This document shows, one piece after another, positions 1-7,693 of a stretch of 57,262 bases of DNA. The stretch's first letter is position 1. Every line of letters starts with the position of its first letter. The notes under the pieces are model-generated. The model searched no databases. It saw only the letters and a program-made list of their open reading frames with translations, and had not been told where the DNA came from. Position numbers and translations under genes: made by a program. Source of the stretch: a bacterium (lineage in GTDB: Bacteria > Elusimicrobiota > Elusimicrobia > Elusimicrobiales > UBA9959); NCBI GenBank assembly GCA_021847485.1, contig JAJZRA010000006.1:1-57262 (forward strand). The letters run 5' to 3'.

Positions 1-2281
1 TCACCCGGGACATACGGTCGTAATCGTAGGTCTTGGCCTGGCCCAGCGGGTTGGTGGTGCCGGTCAGGCGGCCGTACTTGTCGTAAGCGAAACGCCAGCT
101 GTTGCCCTTTGGGTCGGTAAGCGCCGAGAGCTGCGAGCCGCCGCAGGAAGGGCACGCCCCGTCGCCGTAGGCGAATTTGGTGACGAAGCCGAGCGGGTTG
201 GTGACCGACGTGACATTGCCGCTGAGGTCGTAGCTAAAGGTGGTATTGCGCCCGAGCGGGTCCGTAAGCTGCGTCACTTGCAGGTCCGCGTCGCGCTTGT
301 ATCGCGTTATCCGGCCAAGCGGGTCCTCGCTCCTGGTGAGCCCCATGGTGTATTCATACTTGTAAGTGGAACCCAGCGCGTCGCGCAGCTCCAGCATATG
401 GCCGGCCTTGTCGTAGGCCATGCTGGTCTTGTTGCCGAGGGCGTCCCTGGTCTTTGTGAGGTTGCCGTAGCCGTCGTAGTCCAGTTCGGTGGCGCGGCCG
501 AGGGCGTCGGTTATTTTTACGGGCCGCGAGTAATAGTCCGTGTGGTCGCCGGAGGCGTCGCGGTACTGCATCTTGACCTGGTACTGGATGGTGGACGCCG
601 CGCCGAGCGCGTCGGTAATACGTTCCGGGTCGCCGTTGGCGTTGCGCAGGTACCTGGTGATGCGGCCGAGCTGGTCAGTGCTCGAGGCTATATTTGAGTT
701 GGCGTCGTAGGCCAGCGAGGCTTTGCCGCCCAGCGCGTCGGTCACGGAGGCGATCAGCCTGTTGCCGTTCTCGTTGCGGTAGGTGTAGACGGTCCGGGAG
801 CCGAAGGCGTCGGTTATGACGGTCCGGGAAGAGGCGTCGTTATAGTAATGTTCCAGGCGGTTCACGCCGCCCTCGGATTCGGAGGTCAGTACGCGGCCGG
901 TATCGTCGTAGGTGTAGCGCTCCTCGGCCAGCGCGCCGTTCTTGGCCGCGCGCAGGAAGCCGGCGGCGTCGTAGGAGAAGGTCTTCCGGTAGCCGTCCGG
1001 CCCGGTCACGCCGGTGGCATGGCCGTTCCCGTCGTAGGTGAAGACGGTCTTCTTGCCGGTCTGGTCGGTTATAGCAAGGGGCAGGCCGCGCGCGTCGCGC
1101 TCGAAGGCGAAATAGCGGCCGTGTATGTCCGTTATGCGTGCCAGGCCGTTGGGACCGTAATCGTAGGTAAGCCAGCTGCCGTCGTCCGCGTTGTAGCGGC
1201 TGGGCCGCCACGTGCCGCTGGAAGAGGCGGCCGAGAACTCTATAACGTCGCCGTCGGCGGTCTCCACGCGGTAGCCGCGCCCGCCTTTGATATCGCCGTA
1301 GACCAGCCGCTCCGCGGCGCCGAGCGGCGGGCGGTAATAAGAGTCGCCCTTCTCCCGGATCTCGCCGTACGGCCGGAAAGTCCAGCGGGTGTTGGAGCTG
1401 TCGGTGTATACCGCGCGCCCGTCGGCAAAGCGCTCCACCTTCATGGCGTCAGCCTCGTACTGGCCGCCGAAGAGCGAGCTGTAGCGCAGGCTGTAGCCCG
1501 GGGCGACGGAAGCGCACTTTTCGCAGCCGTCCTGGAGCGAGAGCTCGTTGCTTTCCACCATCCCCACATTGCCGGCGTTGACGCCTATTACCGGGTCGTA
1601 CTGTTTCAGGTCGGCCGGGTCTATTACGCCCTGCTCATACTCTGATTGCGCTTTGCTTACGGGTTCGTTACCGTACTCGGCGAAAGGCGAGACCGGCTGG
1701 GAATCTTTTGCCTTGTTCCCCGCAAGGAGGGCATAGGCCTTTTCCAGCGAGCGCGCGAAGGGATTGTCCGGCCAGACCGCTATGCCGGCGCCCTTGGCTA
1801 TGGCGTTGCGCGCCAGGTAAGAGCGCCACCGCTCCAGCGCGTCGTCGCGCCAGCTCTCGAAGTCGGAGCCGTAATGCCCGGAGAAGAACGCGGAGCCGTC
1901 CTCGGCCGCGAAAGGGTCTATCCGGGTGAACGGCGACGGCGTGAAAGCGCCCCCCTCGAACCAGGAGCCCGTATAGAGCGAGTCCCCGCCCCCGCCGCCG
2001 CTGCAGGACGCGCTCAGCAGGTAGCCGGCCGTATAAGCGCAACTCGTCGCTGGGGCATTTATCTGACACATCTCTCCATCCATCATGGCCTTGTAGGCCA
2101 GACAGTCGGAATACGACATGTCGGCGGTGGTAAAAGTGTACGTGATCTCGCAGCTGGCCATCGATGGGAACACGAACCCCGCCACCCGGCAGCTGCCGTT
2201 AAGTGTGGAGGCGCCGGCTTGCCCCGCAGCCAGCAGCAGCGCGGCCAGGAACAGTGAATATTTTATGCGCGGGGGTCTCAT
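1..2281 (-). CDS. RHS/YD-repeat secreted protein, 3' end outside window
   Basis: The reading frame starts at an ATG (2281-2279) and stays open for 760 codons to the window edge, so the C-terminus is missing. The N-terminus is a signal peptide (basic start, then a Leu/Ala-rich core ending near AGQAGA). About 400 residues of non-repetitive, Cys-containing extracellular sequence follow. From about residue 360 there are repeated YD units of the form G-x-x-x-x-x-TDALGR or YDxxGRLT, typical of RHS proteins that form a hollow shell around a C-terminal toxin or effector. One repeat carries a GACPSCGG motif. The start codon overlaps the stop of the upstream gene (ATGA), indicating translational coupling. 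The cargo domain, if any, cannot be seen. Family assignment is firm; the role is inferred. Confidence 0.9.
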   Translation of the reverse strand, partial: MRPPRIKYSLFLAALLLAAGQAGASTLNGSCRVAGFVFPSMASCEITYTFTTADMSYSDCLAYKAMMDGEMCQINAPATSCAYTAGYLLSASCSGGGGGDSLYTGSWFEGGAFTPSPFTRIDPFAAEDGSAFFSGHYGSDFESWRDDALERWRSYLARNAIAKGAGIAVWPDNPFARSLEKAYALLAGNKAKDSQPVSPFAEYGNEPVSKAQSEYEQGVIDPADLKQYDPVIGVNAGNVGMVESNELSLQDGCEKCASVAPGYSLRYSSLFGGQYEADAMKVERFADGRAVYTDSSNTRWTFRPYGEIREKGDSYYRPPLGAAERLVYGDIKGGRGYRVETADGDVIEFSAASSSGTWRPSRYNADDGSWLTYDYGPNGLARITDIHGRYFAFERDARGLPLAITDQTGKKTVFTYDGNGHATGVTGPDGYRKTFSYDAAGFLRAAKNGALAEERYTYDDTGRVLTSESEGGVNRLEHYYNDASSRTVITDAFGSRTVYTYRNENGNRLIASVTDALGGKASLAYDANSNIASSTDQLGRITRYLRNANGDPERITDALGAASTIQYQVKMQYRDASGDHTDYYSRPVKITDALGRATELDYDGYGNLTKTRDALGNKTSMAYDKAGHMLELRDALGSTYKYEYTMGLTRSEDPLGRITRYKRDADLQVTQLTDPLGRNTTFSYDLSGNVTSVTNPLGFVTKFAYGDGACPSCGGSQLSALTDPKGNSWRFAYDKYGRLTGTTNPLGQAKTYDYDRMSRV

Positions 2282-3006
2282 TTGCTTATGTACACCGTAT
2301 AGCCGGCCAGCAGCGCCACGCGGCCTCTCTCGCCGTAATTCAGGCTAAGGTCGAAGCTGCCGCCGGGGAGATAGATATTTATGCCGCCCACCGCGGAGGG
2401 CGAGATGTGGCTGTAGCCGGTGTAGCTCACGCGGTCCAGCTGGAGCCCCAGATTTAGGCCGGCGTGCCTGGTATAAGGATAGAGCGCCCGGCCGGTTAAC
2501 CCTATGGTGGTCATGGCGGAATCGTCGGCGTCGGTGAGGCTGCTGCGGGAAATGCTAAGGGCCGCGTCGTAGCGGTTCTTGAAAAGGGTGGTGCCTAGCC
2601 GGCCGGTCCAGCCGTTGGACGGCGAATCCCCGCCCCGCACGAACTGCCCGCCCGCGTAGCCGAACCAGCGCCCGGCCGTGCGCTCGTGGCGGGTGTAGCG
2701 CAGCTGCGAGCGCGACCAGGTGTCCGCCAGCGTGGCGCTGCCGCCGGCCACCGTCCAGAGTTCGCCGTTGCCGCGGTATTCCACCACGGCCAGCCGCGTG
2801 CCGGGATAAGCTGCGGTCCGGCCTTCCACCGCGGCTTTGCGCTCGGACCCTTTCAGACCGAGGTAGGGCTCTGCGGCTTCCAGCCGCAGCAGTCCGCCCG
2901 GCCCGGGCCGCGCTCCGGAGAACGCCCCGGTGGACGCCGTCTGCGCGCCCGCCGGGACCGCGCCCAGCAGCGCAGCCAACGCCAGCGCGCGTCCCAAAGC
3001 CCTCAT
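2278..3006 (-). CDS. secreted beta-barrel-like protein, RHS operon
   Basis: This 242-residue protein has a clear signal peptide (cleavage near AGAQ-TAS, about residue 22). The mature part consists of short alternating hydrophobic/polar strands rich in Gly, Tyr and Arg, as in outer-membrane beta-barrels. It ends in LLAGYTVYISK, which resembles the end of the next gene upstream (LGYTVYFGGSK); an aromatic-rich last strand is typical of proteins assembled by the BAM complex. The gene overlaps its neighbours at both ends by four bases (ATGA). I do not recognise a named family. A role in surface display or export of the RHS protein is only a guess from the operon. Confidence 0.75.
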   Translation of the reverse strand: MRALGRALALAALLGAVPAGAQTASTGAFSGARPGPGGLLRLEAAEPYLGLKGSERKAAVEGRTAAYPGTRLAVVEYRGNGELWTVAGGSATLADTWSRSQLRYTRHERTAGRWFGYAGGQFVRGGDSPSNGWTGRLGTTLFKNRYDAALSISRSSLTDADDSAMTTIGLTGRALYPYTRHAGLNLGLQLDRVSYTGYSHISPSAVGGINIYLPGGSFDLSLNYGERGRVALLAGYTVYISK

Positions 3007-4127
3007 TTGCTCCCCCCGAAGTAGACCGTGTACCCGAGCGACAGCGTCCTGCTGCCGTGGAACGGCCCGCTGAGCGCGAAATCCAGGTAGAGGTCCAGCG
3101 AGCCGGACCAGGTGAAATAGCTCAAGCCAGGGGAAAGCAGGAAAGTCGTGTTGTGGTCCGGGGCGGGCACGCGCTCCAGCTTGGCCGCCATGGTCCAGTT
3201 CAGCGGCAGGAAGCTCAGCGCCCGGTTGTAGCGGCCGCTCACGCCCAGCGTCAGGCCGTTATAGTCGCTCTCGTCGTTGCCGCCGGAGAGCCCGAAGTTG
3301 GCCGCCACGTCCACGCGCTCGCTCAGGAACCGCCCCAGCCTGCCGTTGAGCGAGGTGAGAGTGGAACCTTCGGAGCGCGTGACGTTGCCGCCGAGATATG
3401 CGAGGTAGCGCCCCTTCAGGGACGGCTTGGGCTCGCCGGGCTTGAACGGCGGCCGCTTCTCCAGATCGGAAATATAGGCCTGCGCCACGGCCCTGCGTTC
3501 CGGAGAGGCGCTAAGCGCCAGGTCCTTCCGGGCCTCCAGCGCGGCGGACTTGTAGGCGCCGAGCTTTTCCAGGCAGACGGCGTAGCCGGCGTGGCAGCGG
3601 GCGTTATCCTTGAACCTGGCGCAGAGCCTGTCGTAGAGCACCGCGCTTTCGGCATAGCGCTTCTGCGCCATCAGCAGGCCTATGGCCGCGGAGGCCTGCT
3701 CGAAATTCCCCGAAGAGAAAGCCACCTCCAGCGGCGGCAGCTTAAGCGGCCCGCCTTTCAGCCAGCCGGGCACCGGGGCGGCCCCCTCCGCCGACGCGTC
3801 CTCAAGACCCGCGGCGTTGAGCAGCTCGCCCAGGTAGAAGCGCACTTCGGCGTTCAGGGGGTCGGTTATCAGCGCGCGGTCTATATTGTAGAGCGCGGCC
3901 TCGCCCAGGCCGGCATAGGCCAGCGCGTAGCCGTATTCGGCCATGATAGGGGCCGCGTCGCTGGTACGGGCGGCGGCGATGTATTTTATAAGCGCCTGCT
4001 GCGGCGTGGTGGTGGAGGAAAGGACCGCCGCGCGGGCGGCGGACAGGGCCTTGTCAGGCGCGGCATTGCAGACCTGCGGTAAGAAAAAAAGCGCGGCAAG
4101 AAGCAGAAACCGTGAAGTTCTCATCAT
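3003..4127 (-). CDS. secreted TPR-like plus beta-barrel protein
   Basis: The protein has 374 residues. It starts with a signal peptide (MMRTSRFLLLAALFFLPQ, cleavage near CNAAP). Residues of about 30-215 are Ala-rich helical pairs resembling TPR or Sel1 units. Residues of about 240-374 are beta-strand-like and end in LGYTVYFGGSK, like the next protein downstream. The second of the two consecutive ATG codons (4124) is better spaced from the AGGGG upstream, so the true start may be one codon later. It is the first gene of the three-gene RHS operon; a possible -10 lies near 4166-4171. No named family is recognised. Confidence 0.75.
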   Translation of the reverse strand: MMRTSRFLLLAALFFLPQVCNAAPDKALSAARAAVLSSTTTPQQALIKYIAAARTSDAAPIMAEYGYALAYAGLGEAALYNIDRALITDPLNAEVRFYLGELLNAAGLEDASAEGAAPVPGWLKGGPLKLPPLEVAFSSGNFEQASAAIGLLMAQKRYAESAVLYDRLCARFKDNARCHAGYAVCLEKLGAYKSAALEARKDLALSASPERRAVAQAYISDLEKRPPFKPGEPKPSLKGRYLAYLGGNVTRSEGSTLTSLNGRLGRFLSERVDVAANFGLSGGNDESDYNGLTLGVSGRYNRALSFLPLNWTMAAKLERVPAPDHNTTFLLSPGLSYFTWSGSLDLYLDFALSGPFHGSRTLSLGYTVYFGGSK

Positions 4128-4203
4128 CCCCTGAAGCTAACCCATGTAACCCGTTGCTGTTAAGAATAGTATGAAATTTACGACGGGCGCTTCAAGCGGG
4201 CGT

Positions 4204-4231
4204 GAAAAAGGCCGCCCGGGGGCGGCCTTTT
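4204..4231 (-). terminator. intrinsic terminator after the P-loop NTPase gene
   Basis: A ten-base inverted repeat (4207-4216 with 4221-4230) with a four-base loop is followed on the minus strand by a run of U. It lies about 30 bases past the stop codon of the minus-strand gene at 4261. Confidence 0.8.
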
Positions 4232-4260
4232 CCTGGCGGCTTAAGGCGCCGCGGCGCGGG

Positions 4261-4878
4261 TCAGGCCGCGGCTTTTTCTTTGGGGGCACCGGCGTGCTTG
4301 AGGGCCTCGAGGGTCTCGTTGACGATCAGGTCGGCCCATTCCTTGCGCAGCTCGGTGGTCGGGGGCGGCAGCGTGCGGTGCTCCACGTTCAGCTCGCCCA
4401 GCAGCGTGTTGAGCCGGTCGAAGATGTCCTGCTGGAACTCGCGGCTCTGCGCGTCGCGGATGCCGTCGTCCATCAGCTCGCCCACCATCGGCAGCTTGTA
4501 GATGGCGTCGTAAGGGAACTTCTCGGAGTAGGAGCGCAGGAAGTCGCGCAGGAAGGGCTGCGCGCCGCAGCGGCGCTCCAGGTAGGCCAGGTTGTCGAAG
4601 ACGGAGCGGTCGCAGACCACCACCTGGTAGCCGCGCAGCGCGCCGCGCAGCTCCTCGGTGATGTGCTGCATCATGATGTAAAGCTGGGCCGGCAGCGTGG
4701 TGGACTCGTTTATCGGGATGCCCTGCTCGAAAGCGGCCGCCGCGATCTCGGAGAAGACCTTCACCTTGACGCCGCGCTTCTTGAGCTCGGCGGCCACCTC
4801 GTAGCACAGCGTGGTCTTGCCGGTGCCGTGGGTGGAGATGAGCGAGATCTTGTAGGGCCGCTTTTTCGTGTGGGGCAT
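4261..4878 (-). CDS. P-loop NTPase, AAA_28/NadR-like
   Basis: The 205-residue protein has an N-terminal P-loop (STHGTGKTT, about residues 15-23) and a central VVVCDRSVFDN segment that looks like a Walker B plus a substrate-binding Arg. This layout matches the AAA_28/NadR-kinase and deoxynucleoside-kinase-like group, which phosphorylate small molecules. The exact substrate cannot be read from sequence. The start is supported by GGAG eight bases upstream, and a TATAGT-like -10 lies near 4906-4911. It is transcribed divergently from the secreted protein at 5072 and has its own terminator, so it is monocistronic. Confidence 0.8.
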   Translation of the reverse strand: MPHTKKRPYKISLISTHGTGKTTLCYEVAAELKKRGVKVKVFSEIAAAAFEQGIPINESTTLPAQLYIMMQHITEELRGALRGYQVVVCDRSVFDNLAYLERRCGAQPFLRDFLRSYSEKFPYDAIYKLPMVGELMDDGIRDAQSREFQQDIFDRLNTLLGELNVEHRTLPPPTTELRKEWADLIVNETLEALKHAGAPKEKAAA

Positions 4879-5071
4879 TTGGTACTCCGTAAAATCTTGA
4901 TTTCCACTATACTACCCTATTTTGGCGCGCGCGGCAAAAAGCCCGGCGTGGGAGGGGCCGGCCGGGCCGGAAGGCCCAGAAAGGCCCGGGGCGTTTAACC
5001 GGGCCCTCCCCGGTCCTCCGGCCCAACCGCCCGGGGCCGCCGCGCCCTACAATATACTGTTGAGGAAACGA

Positions 5072-6487
5072 ATGAACATAAAACTCCCGCTCATAATGCT
5101 GCTCGGTCTCGCCGGCGCCGCCGGCGCCGCGGACTTCGGCGACCTCGCCGTGACCGCCGCCTCCCTCAAAGAAAAAGCCTCCCTCGAGGACCTCAGGATC
5201 ACACCCGAGATCTCGGACATCCTGGCCTCCGCCGAAAAGGACGGCCGCTGGTACGGCGCCGACTCCCGCAAGGCGAAGATGCACTTCGAGACCTACCTGC
5301 TCTACAGGCTGCCGCCCGGCCAGTCCGCCGCGGGGCTGCTGTCCAACCCCTCCCAGAAGAGGAAGGTGCTGGAGACCATAGACCTGCAGCTGCAGCACAT
5401 GTACGGCGCCTTCACCACCCACCCCGGCTTCGTGGACAACCCGGGCATCCCCTCCGGAGACTACAAAGTGACGCTGCTCGGCGCGGCGCAGTCCTCCGGC
5501 GGCTACGCCAAGGTCAGCTACGCCTACGACGACCAGGTGGTGTTCTCCAGCAGGCTCTTTCGCGGCGGCGGCCCCGCCACGATAGATTTCGTGCTGCCCC
5601 GGGACCCGGTGACGATCTATTCCAAGGGCTTCCCCACGGCGCACTCCCGCGTGAACCGCTGCACCGACGAGCATTACAACAGCGAGGGCGATTTCTGGTA
5701 TTTCTGGAACCCCTACCAGGACGGCTGCCCGATAACCGGCTCCGACCTGGTCGGCATCCGCACCACGCTGACGCCGCTGCCGATGACCGCCTCCACCTAC
5801 CCCGAGTATTCGAAGCTCTACGGGGACAACGGCAACGGCGACGTACTGCAGGTCAGCTTCCTCGTAGGCGTGGACGCCAATTTCCAGAACGGCGACCTCG
5901 GCAAGACCACTTTCAACAACGCCTTCGCGCTGCTGCGGGGCGCCGGCTTCCGCGTCACCGTGGACGAGCCGCGCCGCAAGCAGCTGGTCTACAACGGCCC
6001 CAAGAAGGCCCACGTGCAGATGCTGCTGCTGGACCCGGACAGCGCGGAGTTCGCGAGCGAGGCCGTAAAGGCGATGAAGGGTTCCGACATCTTCCTCTAC
6101 GACGGGCATTCCGGCCTGGGCGGCTACCTGAGCCCCGACAGGCTGCAGGAGGACTCCGGCCAGGCGCTGGAGCTGCCGAAGAAGAAATACCAGATCTTCG
6201 TGTTCCAGGGCTGTTCCACGTACGCCTACTACAACACGGCTTTCTTCAACCTGAAGAAGGGCTCTTCGGACCCGAAGGGCACCAGGAACCTGGACATCGT
6301 CACCACCGGCATAGGCGCGGCCTTCGAGGTGGGCGCCAAGGTGGACGCGGCCTTCCTGACCAGCGTGACGATGGGCCAGCGCCCGTCGTGGCAGACGATC
6401 ATGAACAGGGTGCGCCAGGCCGAAGGCCGGGACTCGGCCCTCTCCCACGTGAACGGCGACGAGGACAACCCTACTTCGCCGAACTGA
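5072..6487 (+). CDS. secreted protein with clan-CD-like His/Cys pair
   Basis: I place the start at 5072, where GAGGAAACG precedes ATG and a signal peptide follows ([19 protein letters not shown]); the frame is open further upstream but with Pro/Gly-rich, shadow-like sequence. The product has 471 residues. Near the C-terminus, [10 protein letters not shown] (His346) is followed 35 residues later by [10 protein letters not shown] (Cys381). A hydrophobic strand ending in GHxG and a second strand ending in a small residue plus Cys is the pattern of clan CD cysteine peptidases (caspase, legumain and gingipain relatives). A TACAAT -10 candidate lies at 5048-5053. The N-terminal 300 residues are unrecognised. 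The peptidase call is inference from two motifs. Its end overlaps the convergent macro-domain gene by 17 bases. Confidence 0.8.
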   Translation: MNIKLPLIMLLGLAGAAGAADFGDLAVTAASLKEKASLEDLRITPEISDILASAEKDGRWYGADSRKAKMHFETYLLYRLPPGQSAAGLLSNPSQKRKVLETIDLQLQHMYGAFTTHPGFVDNPGIPSGDYKVTLLGAAQSSGGYAKVSYAYDDQVVFSSRLFRGGGPATIDFVLPRDPVTIYSKGFPTAHSRVNRCTDEHYNSEGDFWYFWNPYQDGCPITGSDLVGIRTTLTPLPMTASTYPEYSKLYGDNGNGDVLQVSFLVGVDANFQNGDLGKTTFNNAFALLRGAGFRVTVDEPRRKQLVYNGPKKAHVQMLLLDPDSAEFASEAVKAMKGSDIFLYDGHSGLGGYLSPDRLQEDSGQALELPKKKYQIFVFQGCSTYAYYNTAFFNLKKGSSDPKGTRNLDIVTTGIGAAFEVGAKVDAAFLTSVTMGQRPSWQTIMNRVRQAEGRDSALSHVNGDEDNPTSPN

Positions 6488-6974
6488 GCAGTTCCTTATA
6501 AAGGTCCAGGTCGGACCGGGAGAAACAGCAGAAGATTATCTCGATGGAGGCGCCCGCGCGGGCGGTAAAGTCCCGCGCGGCGGCCACCGCTATCCCCGCG
6601 GCTTCGCGGGCGGGATAGCCGTAGACGCCCGTGCTGATGCACGGGAAGGCTATGGACTTAAGGCCCTTCGAGCGGGCGAGCTCGAGGGAGTTCAGGTAGC
6701 AGTTCCGCAGCAGCTCGGCCTCCCCCTTCCCCCCGCCCCGCCAGACGGGGCCCACCGTATGGATGACGTACCTGGCCGGCAGCGCGTAGCCTCCGGTGAG
6801 CTTGGCCTCGCCGGTGCGGCAGCCGCCCAGGCCGCGGCACTCCTCCAGCAGGCCGGGGCCCGCCGCCCGGTGGATGGCGCCGTCCACGCCGCCGCCGCCG
6901 AGCAGCGTGCTATTGGCCGCGTTCACCACGGCGTCCACATCCAAGCCGGTGATATCCCCCTGTACGGCTTTCAT
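6471..6974 (-). CDS. macro-domain ADP-ribose hydrolase
   Basis: The whole 167-residue protein is one macro domain. [19 protein letters not shown] (residues 6-24), [15 protein letters not shown] and the HTVGP and STGVYGYP segments are the ADP-ribose-binding signatures of the YmdB/MacroD type. Such enzymes hydrolyse O-acetyl-ADP-ribose or remove ADP-ribose from proteins. It lies 14 bases downstream of the flavoprotein gene and is probably co-transcribed with it. A candidate ADP-ribosyltransferase is encoded 9 kb away at 15993, but no direct link is shown. Confidence 0.92.
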   Translation of the reverse strand: MKAVQGDITGLDVDAVVNAANSTLLGGGGVDGAIHRAAGPGLLEECRGLGGCRTGEAKLTGGYALPARYVIHTVGPVWRGGGKGEAELLRNCYLNSLELARSKGLKSIAFPCISTGVYGYPAREAAGIAVAAARDFTARAGASIEIIFCCFSRSDLDLYKELLSSAK

Positions 6975-6988
6975 TAACCCCGGGCGGC

Positions 6989-7648
6989 TCAGGAGAGCCA
7001 GCCCTTCTCCCGGTAATAATGGTATTCGCCGTCCCAGTCGTCCTTGCGGCGTTTCACGATCTCGGCGAAATAGCGGCGGCGCGTCTCGATCTCGGCCAGC
7101 TGCTCCGGGTAGGCGGTCTTCGCGGAGATGTCCGCGGCGAGCTTGGCGCCCAGCGCGAAGGCTTCTTTAAGCTGCTCCTCCGTGGGCGCGGGGCCGCAGG
7201 ACACCGAGCCGCTGGACTGCGCGCCGCACAGGCGGCCGTAGGCGGCCAGGTAGTCGCAGACCGGCTGGTTGTGGCCGCTGCCGGAAGTCACCACCCCGGC
7301 CGTGTACTTGCCGAGGAAGCGCTGGCAGTGGATATGGTTGGAAGTGCGGTCCATCAGCGCCTTGAGCGGCGCGGTCACCTGGTTGATGTAGTTGGGAGTG
7401 GCGAAGACGAGGCCGTCGGCGTTGAGCATCTTAAGGATGATGTGGTGCGCGTCGTCCTTGAGCGGGCAGGTCATCGTGCCGCGGTGGCAGGCCTCGCAGG
7501 CGTGGCAGAAGCTTATCTTCTTGCCGGCCAGCTGGACGGTCTCGACCTCGGCGCCGGCGGCGCGGGCGCCTTTGAGCACCTCGGAGGCCAGCGTGAAGGT
7601 GGCGCTCTTCTCGGCGCGGGGGCTGGAGGAGATCAGGAGTATGTTCAT
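6989..7648 (-). CDS. iron-sulfur flavoprotein / NADPH-dependent FMN reductase
   Basis: This 219-residue flavodoxin-fold protein begins [11 protein letters not shown], the phosphate-binding loop of the NADPH-dependent FMN reductase family. A cysteine cluster ([15 protein letters not shown], about residues 47-61) matches iron-sulfur flavoproteins that pass electrons between FMN and a cluster. [19 protein letters not shown] is the second FMN-binding loop. A TATACT hexamer at 7655-7660 lies only six bases before the ATG, so the gene probably has its own leaderless transcript, although addB ends just upstream. Confidence 0.88.
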   Translation of the reverse strand: MNILLISSSPRAEKSATFTLASEVLKGARAAGAEVETVQLAGKKISFCHACEACHRGTMTCPLKDDAHHIILKMLNADGLVFATPNYINQVTAPLKALMDRTSNHIHCQRFLGKYTAGVVTSGSGHNQPVCDYLAAYGRLCGAQSSGSVSCGPAPTEEQLKEAFALGAKLAADISAKTAYPEQLAEIETRRRYFAEIVKRRKDDWDGEYHYYREKGWLS

Positions 7649-7693
7649 GGGGAAAGTATATAAAATCCCGCGCGGTCCGGCGCGCCCGGAGAA

